Below are positions 11,596 to 24,085 of a stretch of 64,000 bases of DNA, in pieces. The stretch comes from Malurus cyaneus samueli (Eukaryota; Chordata; Aves; Passeriformes; Maluridae). Position numbers and translations under genes: made by a program. The first letter of the stretch is position 1; the number at the start of each line of letters is the position of its first letter. Location of the stretch: NCBI GenBank assembly GCA_009741485.1, contig CM019218.1:43322681-43386680 (forward strand), given 5' to 3'. The notes beneath the pieces are model-generated. The model ran no database searches, had not been told where the DNA came from, and saw only the letters and a list, made by a program, of their open reading frames with translations.

Positions 11596-13448
11596 GTGGT
11601 GGGCAGCTGGTGCTGCTGTCATCTCTTTTGGTCCTGCTTTTGTCTGGTGTGTGTGCCATGATGGCAAATAAGGTCTATTTCCTACACAAGTTTTATTACT
11701 CTAATTTTCACTTTGGCTTCAAAAGCTTGGGAAAATGTCTTAGGATTTTTGAGTGAGCTAAATCTTTCTTTGATTGTCCACTTTTCCTCTGTACTTTTGT
11801 CCAACCTACTGTTTCTTTGTAGCCTGTAGCATGATCTTTTCCCAAGAGCATTCAGTGGTTGTATGACATTTGATTTAAATTATTTTTCTGAAGTCTACAG
11901 CATTTTATCTGAGAATCTCTAGAAGTTTTATAGGCATTAATAAATTAATCCTTGTAACATCTCAGAGAGTTTAGATAAGAATTAAAGATGTGAGGTTTTT
12001 AAAATTTACTTGTTTACTTTCCCCCAGAGCATTTAAATACCTGTAGCACCTGTTAACTGAATTTAGAGTTACATGCTAAGCACTTCTGATATTCAGGCCT
12101 TATATCCATTATTAGTGGGTATGCTGTGACAGGGGGCAGTGGGATCAAAACTGGAGAGAAAAGTGTATTAGTGACAACGATGGGCATAAATGTATGAATC
12201 CAGCCTTTTCCTCTTCCATCTTCTTTTCTGACCACAAAACAGTGCTTTTCTGCTGCAGCACATTGACTGCTAATCTCTGGCTTCTCTCTGAATACAGCTG
12301 TTTCTTTTTTTTTGCCTCCCAGTTGTGGTTCACATGGTTCCTTTTTCTTCCTATCTTTTTCTGACTCCTAATTTGCTTTTCAGTGTAGAAGAATATGCAG
12401 TGATGCCAGTGTCCTCTCACAGCTATCTTCTGACGTGCCTGTTCTTTTCATTGGCTCAGTTGCCAGCATCTATGAAAGATCTGACAGCCTTGTATAAAGC
12501 TGGAAGATTACGAAACCACGAGGGTTATGTGGAGTGCAGAAAGGCGAATTCTGTGCTGCTCTTCTGCCCTGGGGTTAGCTCTTAATGTCTACACTTACTT
12601 TACCACTGAGTGGTTGAACAGTTACGTAGGTTCTCTGTGAGAGGTGTAATTGCATGCCACAGCCAGATTTTCTGAGGGGTCCTAACTCAGTGTCTTTTAT
12701 GTGCTCAGAACATTTATTTCCATGTGTAAATGAGCTTGATCAGAAAGGCATATATGAAGAGCCTTTTGCAGACTTAAAACTCAACCAATCTGTCTGTTTC
12801 TATAGGAGTGGTATGGCAAATGAACACAATCTTTGGTCAATTTGGTGGGTATTAGGGGCTTATTCCATCTGTCACATCTGCACAGTAAAGATTCCTGCTG
12901 GAACCAGGTATTTAAACAGTTTGCTTTGGGTAGACTGGAGCAGACCAAAGAATGTGCAGTGTCTTTGAAACCTGGGCTGGGGGTCTTAGTTTTGTCTCCT
13001 TCCTCCCTTGAAGGTGAATGTTGGAAGTCCTTGTTTCAAAGGTCAGTACAGAGATGTTACTGTTGCAAGCCTGGGAAGAGTGGTTGTTATTACTGTGTCT
13101 GTGGCTAGGTAAGGTCTCGTTTCCTACTAATCACCCATATATTAGAGGAATTTGTGCAAAAGTTGTCATTTTGCCACATTTTTATAATAAATCTGTTGCT
13201 GTGGCTAGGACAGGTGTGTTTTTTAGTTTTGTTCCATCTTATTGGGGAACTCACCAAAGGCATGAAAATAGAGTCAGACAGACAATCATGAACTAGGAAT
13301 AACATGCAGTTTTTATTTTTATTTCTTTTTGCAGTTATAATATCAATGGTACAAATTGGTAGGAGTTTCCTTCTTGTGAATGAAAACTGGATAGCTTTTA
13401 AATTTTGTAGTGTGTAGTCTTGAAAACAGTTTGCAGGCCTGTTTTACA
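11596..13448. other. Unique non-coding DNA
   Basis: Several frames of 60-104 codons occur on both strands (12325-12585, 12654-12968 and 12833-13108 +). They overlap in different phases and have no recognised domains. No clear repeats are seen. Confidence 0.65.
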
Positions 13449-13505
13449 GCATATTGGACAAGGTAGTTAGAATGGTTCTTTCTGGCCTCAAATCTCTTAC
13501 CTGAA
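13449..13505 (+). repeat. Old CR1-like LINE 3' end fragment
   Basis: The string attggacaaggtagttag, followed by gttctttctggcctcaaatc, matches in order the 3' untranslated tail of older CR1 LINEs (a 'ggactagatgatc' block, then 'cccttctggcctcaaa'). Only the last 60 or so bases remain, typical of 5'-truncated insertions. It is too decayed to subfamily by eye. Confidence 0.5.
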
Positions 13506-15109
13506 TAGTGAAAATCAGAGGTCTTCAGGTTGGAAAGGCTGCTTTGAATCACCTGATGGTCTTTTTTCTATATATTGGGGTGAGGAGTGCACTCTCCTGT
13601 CCTTATTCTTCCTGTAATTTGTAACCCTTGATTGAGTTTCTGGGAGTTGTTTTCTCCACCTTATGTTGTTTTACAAGTTTCCTGTGGTTGAACAGTTTGC
13701 CAGAGTTTGACACATGGGGTAGAAAAAGAAAATCTTTTCAGACATCAAGTTATTAAGGACAAGGGGACACACTGGGAAAATAAATTGCCACCAGCATGAA
13801 CTGAAGTAGAAATATTTATTAACTTGCTGTCAGACACAGATTTTTTTTCTTTCATGAGAAAAATTACAGACTCTTTAGTTTTTCTTCCATACCTGTTATT
13901 TTTTATGATGGTTTTGTTTTACTTCCCTTACTGTTTTGTTCTGCATCCTTTCAGAAAACTTCAGGAAGAGCTTTCTCCATCTCATTATTATAATTTCCTT
14001 GGTTTGGAGTGCTTAAATATTTGTTGGGTTTTTTTTTTTTTTTGTAAAATCATGTTTTGACAGTAGATGACAAACCATATTGGGATCTAGTACCAAAGAT
14101 TTGATATGTACTGCTTATCAAAGATTCATCTCATGAAGAGCTGGATCTAGGGCTGCACTGGTCAAAGAAGAGAATTCTGTTGATTCCTGTGGTTTAGGAT
14201 TAAATGCTAAATGGTGTTCTGCTAGTTTTCCTTTTGAATAATTCCCTACCTTGTTTTTCAAACTAACCCAAAGTGAGGAGTCTCTTCTTTTATCAAGGCA
14301 AGACTTGGCACACTCTTTCATATAAGAGAGAAAAAATAAATAAAATCAAGCTTCAATGGACTTTCCTTTTGTAATTTGTTCAACAACATAAAATTTCTGT
14401 TCTAGGGGAGAATGCATGAGTATATTAAGTGTTCTCAAAATTTAAAACTTTCTTTATATCATTTTAATGACAATCATGACAGAGTCAAAGAAAAATAGAA
14501 TCAAAAGGTAAAATATGCATTTGCTTCCCCACCCCCTTCCTTTTTCTAGCAAAATTCAACTCTGAATGCTTCAGTTCATCACTTCATTCTGCTGCAGTGC
14601 AGCTGACTGGTGGTAATCAAGGTATCAGCCATATCAGCTCGTGATGTTGCAGTTCCCTTCCCACAATGGAATTTGCTCTTAAATACCAGGCAGGTGAAAA
14701 TGAAGTCCATGGAGAAAAGTATTATATTTGGTTATGGTGTATACATTGAGCCTGGACTCTTGGATTTGATAATCTGTGGTGTCTTAGACAAGAGGAAGAA
14801 GGCTTCTTACATAGATGTTTACATGACTTTATAAAAGCAGACAAAGTTATGAAATAAATTAATACTTCCCACTGTGTTATGAGAGAATACATGTAGTGTA
14901 CGCAAGTAGTCAGGCACCATGAGTAGGGCATTAAAGCTTTCAGTGTACAAATAGATGTTCCAATTCGTCTCATTTGAGAAAACTGGAGCCTTTTTGGCTG
15001 TGCTGGGATCAGTCAAGAAAGTGAAATATAGATTCTCTCCCTAGTTGCGTGAAATGTTTTAATTACTTAACTTAGAGAGATGATCGCACTGGGAAATACT
15101 TAATATGAT
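13506..15109. other. Unique AT-rich non-coding DNA
   Basis: No gene is seen. A 15-base T-run lies at 14029-14043. The frames at 13824-14060 and 14610-14834 (+) and 14118-14321 (-) look like chance. Confidence 0.65.
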
Positions 15110-15180
15110 GTGCCAAATCCTTAGCAAATATAAATTGACATAGCTCCATTGACTTCTCCAGCCAAGGATTAGAGCTGATT
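15110..15180. repeat. Ancient amniote palindromic repeat
   Basis: Arms aatccttagc (15116-15125) and gccaaggatt (15161-15170) are reverse complements with one mismatch. They flank a core containing taaattgacatagctccatt and gacttc. This arrangement is typical of an ancient dispersed repeat of reptile and bird genomes. I am not sure of its formal family name. Confidence 0.6.
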
Positions 15181-15664
15181 GAAAAACAGGAAATGGCAAT
15201 GAAAAAAATCAATCAGCTGAAAATACCTACTTTAGTTTAATTCCATTCATTCCAAAGTTTTTGTTTCATTTTTGTTTTTATTTTACTTTCGGCATTTTTT
15301 CTTATGATCTGTGGCAGACCTGTCACTTTTATTTTTTTCTTCTTTAGGTTTACTTTTCTGTTTTTAGATGATATAAAAGAGAATATGAAGGAACAGAGAA
15401 TATCTGTGACCAAAAAGATGAGAAGAAGTCAACTGGACTTTTCCTTTCCATGAAAGAGCCAGATTCTTTTTGTTCCAGTTCTTTTTTCTTTTTCAGCATG
15501 AATTAATTTTGTATTGCAAACTTGCAAGTAAATCTGTTGACTGAGAATGTTGCAGAAGTATCTTAAACAGTTACCTTTATAATTTTCACTGCTTTATGCT
15601 CGTTTTTCTGGCCCATTGGGTGATGATGCACTGGTTGGTTCACATTTCAGTCCTGTTTTGTATT
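15181..15664. other. Unique AT-rich non-coding DNA
   Basis: T-rich sequence without a gene, ending abruptly at a GC-rich block near 15665. Confidence 0.6.
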
Positions 15665-16255
15665 GTCAGAGTGGTCTCATTAAGAGTGCAACAGGAAACT
15701 CCTGTTGAGGGCTACGCTTAGAGCAGGTGCTGGGTGTGCAGCTGCAGTGGGAGCTGCAGGATGTGCCTGAGTGGGGGACATGGTGGGAGCCCCAGACAAG
15801 GGACTGTGACCTGGTGCTGACCCTCTGCACAGCAAAGGGCACAGGGACCTGTGGCACAGGGCAGGTGAGCGGGCACTCAGACACAGCAGGAGCCAAGGAC
15901 TCAGCCGGATGACCCCAGACTATTTCAGGGAACAGACTATGAGGGTGGAAAAGCGCAGGGCCTCCTTTGTTCAGGGTCTCTCCTGGGAGGTACCAGCTTG
16001 AGCTGTTTCTGTGTCACTGTTCCCTGCTTAAATGGCTTTAAGGATCCAGACATCTGAGACTCTTCTGTGGGAAACCAGGGCTGAGCCACTAAGGAAACCC
16101 TGTCTGACTGTGTGAGTGTGGGGTGAGTCAAGAGGGGCACCCCTGTGGTCTCTGGAGACACCCACTGTGAAAGGACTTTGGTTCCAGCAGTGCAAGTCTG
16201 GAGTGGTGGGAGTGTGGCTGCCAGAGTGGCTCCTGAGTGGTCAGGTAGGAAAGTT
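15665..16255. other. GC-rich block of unknown origin
   Basis: About 590 bp is clearly richer in G and C than the AT-rich sequence on both sides, with many ctgcag, cacagg and gtggga words but few CpGs. A 61-codon frame (15727-15912 +) and a 107-codon antisense frame (15937-16260 -) occur, with no domain I can name. Sharp composition edges suggest an inserted element, for example an old retroviral LTR or LINE 5' fragment. I cannot match it to a family or find terminal repeats. It could instead be a regulatory or non-coding-RNA exon region. Confidence 0.4.
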
Positions 16256-19200
16256 TCCATAACATTTGAAACACAGCCATTCTTAGGCCTAGGAGTCCTC
16301 TTTTTCCCTGAGAAGAGTGCAAAACTCTAACTTAACAAGATTTTACTTGTAGCAAGATACTTCCAGCCTGCTTTTCTTCTTGCCCCTTGATTTCTTAATG
16401 TAATTGTTTCTGGTTTTGTGCCTTCTCACTGTTAGAAATGTCATGTTGTTCAGTTATCAGCATGCTCATTTGGAGAAGTTTATTAAAGGGGACATAGACT
16501 TTCTGACATCCCAGTGGCAGAAGAGAAAAATGAATTTCATGGCTCGTTTGGTAAAATGCTCCTTTTTGAATTGGTAGATTTAATGTGACTATTATCTGTT
16601 TAAGAAAATTTTTGTCCAAGAGACAGAGTGAAAGTAGTAATTAATGATGGAATTCAACTGAATAATGTTGTGTGAAGTGATTTAAAGCAAATGAAAGGTT
16701 TTGTGTGTTACCAGAACCACACTACACTTGGGTTTGTGTTTTGCATAGTTGAACAGCATTCAGGTGTGTGGCCCATCTTTAAGGCCACTTTATGGCTTTA
16801 GTTTAGTCACACCTTAAACGGTTGAAAGTGACAAACTTTTCCTACATAAGTGACTTCTGCTTTGTCCCTGTTCTGCATTTCACACAGGCGCCTACAGTGA
16901 GAGATGCAGGTACACACTGAAATGCATTATTTAAGTGTGCTCACTGTCAGCGTTTTCTAGGATGTTAATTTTAGTCAAGCAGGAAAGCTAGTTGACTGTA
17001 GTCAGCTTTTCTTTCAAACCAGGAATTATCAGTTTAGAAGTTAGTCCAAATCCTTTATTGTTTCACGCAGCTGAAAATTGAAGCTAAGAGTTATATTTAT
17101 TTGTTTGAGATCATCTACTAAAAATAGGGGGGATAGGAGGGATGCCTAAATACATAATGGATCAAAAAAAAAATTCAGAATTGGAGTGATCTTTTTAAAG
17201 ATGTGTTCTTGTTTTCTAGTATTTTATCATAAATCTTGGTGTAGTGTATGAAGTTCAGTCTTGAATGTGTAGGAAAGGGTTTGGTGTTGCTTGGTAAAAT
17301 TCCACAGAGCACTTCCATGATATTTCTCAAGCAGAAGTTTCTAATCTTTGTCAGAAACTACTTTGTCAAGTAATGTAAAATAGTGGTTATTAAATTCCCA
17401 TTAGCTCAAGGGTTTTAGGAGAAAATAGGAACTGGGGTAAATACTAGGAGAGACATTTTAAAGATAATTTGAATTTCCCATGCTTCCATTAGGCCACCAC
17501 GTTTAATAGAAACACAAGTGGACAAAATTTAGTTAGAATACCAGATTTATGTTGCATCAAAATCCAGATCCATATTCTGAATAGTCATGTCTGTTGTACA
17601 GATAGCTGCTTACTCTATGCAAGCCTTAGATTCCAGGTCCCCTGCTGAAGTGCTATCCAGGTATTTACTGTTTGTTCTTAAGAGTGATACATATGGTCTA
17701 TACCAAAGTGACAAGGTGCATATGAGGCCTATTAATTGAAAACTTTTTATGGCTTTTTATATGTTATCAATATAAAAATGCAATAACTTTTTATATATTA
17801 TTAAAAAAAATAGTTCAGGGGCAATTAGTAACATTTGCGTTTTCTCCCACACCACTGGAAAAAATGGCAACAAAATGACAAATCACTTTGATAGTTTTCT
17901 GGCAATGTTCTATTGTTCGGTGCTAAGTTTTCTTTTGATCTTTTGTTAGACTTGATGCATTCCCAAATGTATTGGCTCTTGTTAGGATTGGTAGAACAGT
18001 CCATGATGGTTTAAGAGGTCCCTTTCAGTCCATACCTTGGATTTTTGCACTTGTTCAGGGTTTGTAAAAGTATCAATAATAATTGAGGAGGCAAGAAGCT
18101 GTTTGAAATAACTTACTATGAGTATTTCAAAAATGTGTTTCTTTTAAATAAATACTGAAAGACAAATTAAAGGGAGTACTTTGCTACAAAATGTTGTGCT
18201 TTGAAGACAGTTGTTATTTTTTGTATCTAGATTTGGAAAGTGATAAATAATCTTGGTTTTCTGAAAGTAATGGCCACAGTTTTAGAGTTTTAGGCTGAGA
18301 TGAAGGGAGACATACTGATAGAACACAGAAGTACAGATGAAAACAAAAAAGTTGCAAATTTCTGGTCTCCGTTGGTTTACATGAGGAATGGTGAGAACAC
18401 TGTTCTATATGAATCATGCCTCAGCACCCATTCTACTGTACAAGAAAGGAGATAAAAAATTTAAAAGCTCTCTTAAGGACAGCCCTTGGGTTCTTGGATT
18501 ACCAGTATGTGTTCTGGCAAAAGTAGTCTACACAGGTATGTGCTGCACTGATAAAGCTGTAAATCAGTTAAATAAATCTGGTTTGTGTATGTGTGCACTC
18601 ACCCACACATGTGCATGTGCTTGTGTGAAAAAGAGCTGCACAGGATTGTTCCTAGCTGAGCTACCTTTTCACTGTTGTTAAAATCTGCTGGCAGTTCAAG
18701 GACTAAAGAAGAGCAAAAGAAAATGTATGTGCTGAGCTGCAGTAATAGTAACTTCCTGGACCTTCTCCATCTTGGGAGACCAGGGATGTTTTGAGGAATA
18801 ACTGTGGGGCCTAAACTAAGGCATCTGTATCTACATCCTTTTAAGATACGATGGAGACTGCTGTGCAAGAGCTGTCATTGCTTTGCCCAGGCAGTGATGT
18901 ATGAATGCAGACATTTGCATGGGCAGTCTTCTGCATTTGTGATTAACTGGTTTGGCTGAAAAGTTACTATTGCTTTTAGAAATTGTTATTTCTAATGTAC
19001 ATTGTTCCACAGGAATATATGCTGCACATCTGCCCTGCTTTATCAACTCTTTTTTTCCTCAAGTTACACAACCTTTTCTGCAACTGTTCACTGTTTTTTT
19101 TAAGAGATAGGGCCAGCAAAGCTAATTTCCTTGGAACTAAAGTCAGCTCGAGTGGAACCAAGCTGAAGGGAAGCACTCATCTGGGTCAGTCAGTTCATAT

Positions 19201-19904
19201 TATAGATGTAAAAAAAGCTGAATATCAGGTTTTATTGTGGGGCTCAAATAGTTGTGCTTTGTTTATTCCTGTCTGCAAAGCAAGGTACTCTACTAAACAT
19301 TGTTTTGCTTTTGGGTGGTAAAGTTGGGAGATGATCTGAGGAAAGTACAAGTGCAAAAGATTAGTGACTTCCTGAACTCACCTAGAAACCTAATGGCAGA
19401 ATCATGAGAGAAATATAGACCCCATGAGACCCAATCTGTGCTTAATATAGATTATTTTCATTGCTCAGAGTACACTGTAACTTAAATAGCAACTAGAGGA
19501 GGAAATGCTCACTGTCTCATTTAGTCTTAGTTTGTAGTCTGGCACATAGCATGCCACATTTAGCAGTGGCTGCCAGTATTTAATGTTTGATCCTTTTTTC
19601 GTATATATGTGACCTTTTAAATATTTCAGGATGGAAATAGATTTGGACTTGATCCTTGTTTCATCTTCATCGAAATAAATCTGAAGAATTTCAGCCTGCA
19701 CCTTGCCTTTCCCACAAGACACTTTCTGGGATTTGGAGAGACTTTAGCAGAAGAAGAAACTGTGAGAAATGCAAATTATAGTGGTGGAAGTTGTGAGAGA
19801 CATTGTCTATCCAGGGCAGTGTTTCTGGAAAAGTCATTCTGCAATTTGAGTGTTCTTAAACATAACAAAAATGACAATAGTTGGTGGTGTTTGTAGTGTC
19901 TGAG
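16256..19904. other. Unique AT-rich non-coding DNA
   Basis: No gene is seen. A TG/CA-rich patch lies at about 18580-18630. Open frames such as 18388-18681 (+, 97 codons) and 18983-19321 (+, 112 codons) lack recognisable features. Near 17975-18030 there is a faint resemblance to a CR1 tail, too weak to call. Confidence 0.65.
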
Positions 19905-20108
19905 TCTGAATCATTGAATCATTAGATTTTACACTGGCCATGCTGTGAGGTGGGAAGCAGTTATCTGCATTACACAAAGAAGAAGCTCAAAGGTGTAATA
20001 AATTAAGCAAGTTGTTCAAAGTCATACAGTGAATTATTAACTGAAGAGGGCTTGAACTCAGGTGTCCTGAAACCTAAACCCCATGTCTCATTTACTAAGC
20101 CATCCTTC
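19905..20108 (-). repeat. MIR-type SINE relic, nearly full span
   Basis: Reading plus-strand words in order: ctgtgaggtgggaagcag, attacacaaagaagaagctc, ttaagcaagttgttcaaagt, catacagtgaattatt and cttgaactcaggtgtcctga. These follow the reverse complement of the MIR consensus (gaggaaactgaggc, cttgcccaaggtcacacagc, then a gaacccaggt block from the tRNA-like B box). This is the best preserved MIR in the window. It is non-coding and ancient. Confidence 0.75.
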
Positions 20109-21054
20109 ATAACAGTTCATTGTCTCCTGTCACAGAGGGGTTTGCCCTGAGGGCTTATAACTGCCAGCCTTTTGGTAACAAAGCTATTCAAGTAAGAAGA
20201 TTATTTTTTCTTGGGTGAATCTGCTCTTTCCATAATTAACTTTTTCTTTCGAACATAGGGAAGATTTTTGAGTTAAATGGATCCATATATGCAGGAGGAG
20301 TATAGGAGAGGAATGCATGAACGCATGGCAACATCAGCCCAAAGAAAATGCATAAGTGCTCCATACCTTGCTGAGAGTAATTTAAAATAACAGTGCCCTC
20401 ACTATAATTCATCTCATTGTTCCAGTGAAGCAGGCTAGCATGGGGTCAGATTAATAATTTAAACAGTCTTACCCCTCAGCTTTCTTCCTCTTCAACAGAA
20501 GGGTTAGGATTTAGCAGAACACCATTGTTGTAGCTTTTGAAGACTTTAATTGGTGTTTCAAAGAATATAACCTCATTCATTCATAGAGCATTTTTCATTT
20601 GTTTTCTCTTCATAAGTCAGATACAGCTCAAGTTTGCTTATTTTTTCAGGATTTTTTTTCCCCCAAAGTATTTGTAGGTGGTTTGATGTACAAAGAAATT
20701 AGAAGAATTCTACACTGTCATCTCCCCTATCATTCATTCAGGTCCAAAGCTAATTGAAATATCTTAGAGCACTCCTTTAGTTTTATGCAGAACCTAATTT
20801 CTCAGCTTTTAAAGAAGCAGTGGTTGTAAGCACTTGTAATCTTGTCTTTAATTCAGTCTTTTCTGGCACCTCTGTTTCCCTTCTGCCTGTCACCTCTCTG
20901 TAGTTTTATTGCAGTATCTGAATGGAATGTTTGTTATTTGCTCTATTCCAAGCATCTCTTGAGGAAAAAAAAAGTAAAGAACACTCTTTACAATACTGTG
21001 ATAAAAATATTTTGAAATCACTTCAAGTAATGGACAAAATAAATCTTGACCAAA
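20109..21054. other. Unique AT-rich non-coding DNA
   Basis: No gene or clear repeat is seen. Confidence 0.6.
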
Positions 21055-21150
21055 GATCCACTGACTTGAAAACACAGAACCAAATTCAGTTGTGTGAGTT
21101 AATATCTTTTCATTGATTTCAGGCATGTCATCAGTGGACTTACGCCATTA
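21055..21150. repeat. Ancient amniote interspersed repeat ('ttgacttc' family)
   Basis: The words gatccactgacttgaa, accaaattcagttgtgtgag, tcattgatttcaggcatg and atcagtggacttacgcc occur in order. They match the general pattern of the same old reptile/bird repeat group seen at 5942 and 15110. It is strongly diverged and the family name is uncertain. Confidence 0.5.
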
Positions 21151-21482
21151 ACGATCTTGCACTTTAATGTTGAATTAATTTTGTAATTTTTTGTAAGGTA
21201 AAACATCCTTACAGCACCCTGGAATCTAGGAGAATTCCATGATGCTAGTGGAAGTCTGTTTTCTGGTGTTGGCAAAGAAAAGACACACTTTGCACACTGA
21301 CCACTATGGTCCTGCTCTACAACTCTAACCCTAGTCTACAGTTTATTGAAAAAAAAATTTGATGCCTAAAAGCTGGGCTTAAAAATTGTAAATTATTTTA
21401 CACTAATCCTCACTCTATTGGAGAAACTTAACAGCACCATTTTGGGGAAATTTTCATCTTGATATAACCTATTCCTAGTTCT
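21151..21482. other. Unique AT-rich non-coding DNA
   Basis: Nothing recognisable. Confidence 0.6.
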
Positions 21483-21550
21483 AGCAGTCAGTATATTCTA
21501 GGTATATAGGTATATATATATATATATTCTAGGTCTATATATATTCACCA
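21483..21550. repeat. TA microsatellite with flanking duplication
   Basis: A pure TA run lies at 21511-21528. It is flanked by two similar words, atattctaggtatat and atattctaggtctat, suggesting that the microsatellite grew together with a local duplication. Confidence 0.85.
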
Positions 21551-22520
21551 AGTAGTGTTCCAGTATTTAAAGTGTGTTATTCAAATTACATCTTTATACC
21601 TTCCAAATGGAAAGACTAATTCCAGCTTTTGTACCCTGGTACTGAATCTTAATAGTAGGTGTAAGTATAAGCTAGATAACAGCTGATTTTCCAAGATTAA
21701 TGATCAAATGTAAAAAATATCTTTTGACATCTGTCTTCATCTTTCTTCTGAGAATGAGTTCTCTGACTTCTGTAACAATTCATACTTTACAGTACCCAGT
21801 TTCAAGCCTTAATTGTAAATTTTTGAGCATAAATCCAAATTGCTGTAGTTGACCCAAATTTTTTATTAAAATCTGCTGATGCCAACTCTCCATGTATGAT
21901 TTTGTATCATGTAAAGGAAAGCATCGCTTCAACTTTGTAGTTCTTACTTTCCAAAATCCCGGTGTAACCCTACCAAGGCATTCAGAGTCAAAATACCCAC
22001 TTCTGATTTCTTTCTGCTGTCTCTTGGATAGTTGAGCAATAATGCCACATGATCACCCCCTGTGATCTGGAATTCCAACCCCCAGTAGCTACTGAAATCT
22101 ACTTATGCTGGTACTTGATTTTCTGTCACAACCGTGGAACAATGTGTCAGTTTTCCCTACAGTCCTAAGCACTGAGGGTATGCAGTTCTGCCAGTTTTCA
22201 ACTGACAAAACTGAGAGATTTGTACCACGCCTTTCTGGATTAGGAAACAGTTTGCTGTGGTGGATATGAAGCTTAATTTTTTAAAATTCTTTTTAGAATA
22301 TTTATGCAAGTTACTGGATCAGTAAGCAGTGGTAAGTATAACCCAATAAGTACTGTTCTTGGTTTTGTTCTAAAAGAAATTTAAATGATAAAAACCTGAT
22401 TAGTGCATGTAGGTTTCTTACACAGGTAGGGTTAGTAATGAACCCCTGGGAAGCAGTCTTGGATTCCTTTCCAGTAGTTGGATATGGAAAGTGAGGGAGG
22501 AAAGCTGGAATAATAATGTT
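21551..22520. other. Unique AT-rich non-coding DNA
   Basis: No gene or clear repeat is seen. Confidence 0.6.
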
Positions 22521-22745
22521 AGCTCTGTTCTTCCTCTGCTTACCAGCTCAGTTCTTGCCATGCTCTCTTTGCCTTATTCATTGATATCTCATTGCCTCAC
22601 TATTTCTTTCTCCCCCACACTCCAATTTAGCATTTTTTTCCCTTGGCTTTCATGAGATACTACCATCATCTCTATTTCGCTCCTTTCTGTCCTTGTTATC
22701 CTCTGCTTAAATCACCCTACCAACTCCATCCCTGTCCTTTCAAAG
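22521..22745. repeat. Pyrimidine-rich, strand-asymmetric stretch
   Basis: Over about 220 bp C and T strongly outnumber A and G on the plus strand, without a simple repeat unit. A similar stretch lies at 31200-31545. It may be low-complexity DNA or the remains of an old element, and no coding is apparent. Confidence 0.5.
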
Positions 22746-23924
22746 AGCTGGACAGGAATGCAGGAAGTGAATTCTTCTGATAGATGCTGCAGGCAGGTAT
22801 TTGAACCCATGAAGAAGGGAATGCCTTCTCTCAGGGCTTAGGGAGAGAGCTACTGGGTTCAAGGACATGGGAATGTGTGGAAGAAAGCTCTCTGTCTAGT
22901 GTGAAGAGGCTGGAGAAGTCAAAGTTTAGGATAGAGGTGAAATCAAGCTTACAGTCTCTGTCCTGCACATCATTATGATGTCGATTATGCATAAGAAAAG
23001 GGATCTGGCTTTCACTATCAGCTGTGGTTTACTTGCCTTTTGAACTCCTTTTGGACAGTATAGGAGACCTCCCTTTGTTGCAGTGGTCCTTGGATGACAT
23101 CTGTGGCAGGATGCCTTTAGATTCTGGCGGCATCATAATGTTTAAAATTCTGTTTTAATTTTCAAGAGAGGAGGAAGACTCAGGTTTTAAAATTTGTGTG
23201 TAAAGTGAGGTTGGTTGAGGGCAGCCAACCTCAGAATATCTATGATCAAAGAAAACTCTGCTTTGGGAGTGAGACCACTGATTCAGAAGGCAGCACTTTA
23301 CACAGATTCAGTGTGACAATCCAATCCAGGAGCCACAGAACTTTAAATGACAGGTTGAGCTGAGGCTCTATCTACGGGCATCAAAAGGTGGTGTAACTTT
23401 GCTATTAAGTTACTAACTTCTGTGTCCAAGGAAAACCTGTTTTGCCTTGTCAGACTCTCTCCCTGAGAGTTTCCTGCATGTAGGAGTCTCTGATCCTAGT
23501 TTTCAAATGACTGTGTTGTGTTGTGGCACAGTTAAATAGCTGCCATGCTTCATCCCAGTGATGGGAATGTGTTGGTGTCTGGGGAATTGTGTGTGTGGTG
23601 GCTGATAAACTAGTATGTTAATCCTATTAATGTTTGTGTGAATCCACTAATTGTAATGGTGTTGCACTGTGACACGGTAACAGGATTCTATGGGTGATGC
23701 AGATCGGTAGCTTGGAGTGAACTCTATCATATCTTCAAGAGGTCGTTGCTATGATTAGTTAAGGAACTGTTTTCCTAGAAACTGTAGAATAATTGTGGCT
23801 CTCCCTGTTTCACATCTCTTCTGCCAAAATAGCTAGAGTTGAAAGCCTGAGCACAGAGTCTTAAATGGAGTCAAAAACAGGATCAGTTTTGGTAGCAACT
23901 CAACAGGGAGCTTACAGCACCCTC
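22746..23924. other. Non-coding DNA with a motif-rich segment
   Basis: No gene is seen. The part around 23540-23720 is repeat-free with TAAT-type words (ttaatcctattaatg, ctaattgtaatgg) and could be a regulatory element. The evidence is weak. Confidence 0.45.
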
Positions 23925-24085
23925 AATAACAGCAACAATAATCATGCTTTGCATTTACATTAACATTTTTATCTGTAGTTTTTTAAGACTTTTATAAAGA
24001 TAATACAATTTCCACTTTAAAAGTGGAAGACTAGAAAGCTTAATTCCAGCAGGTGAGAGTGACTGAACTAGAGGGACCTTGGTAG
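23925..24085 (-). repeat. MIR/L2-tail SINE relic
   Basis: The plus strand reads caacaataatcatgctttgc, atttacattaacattttta, tctgtag, agacttttataaagataata, tttccactttaaaagtggaa and then gagagtgactgaac. This is the order seen in sauropsid MIR copies read antisense (an AT-rich 'ataatagctagcattta' tail, 'ctttataaag', then 'ccattttacagatggggaaactgagg'). Confidence 0.6.

Noticed and set aside
17975..18030. Possible CR1 tail
   Set aside because: Only a vague 'aggtccctttcagtcc' similarity is seen. The expected neighbouring blocks are missing.
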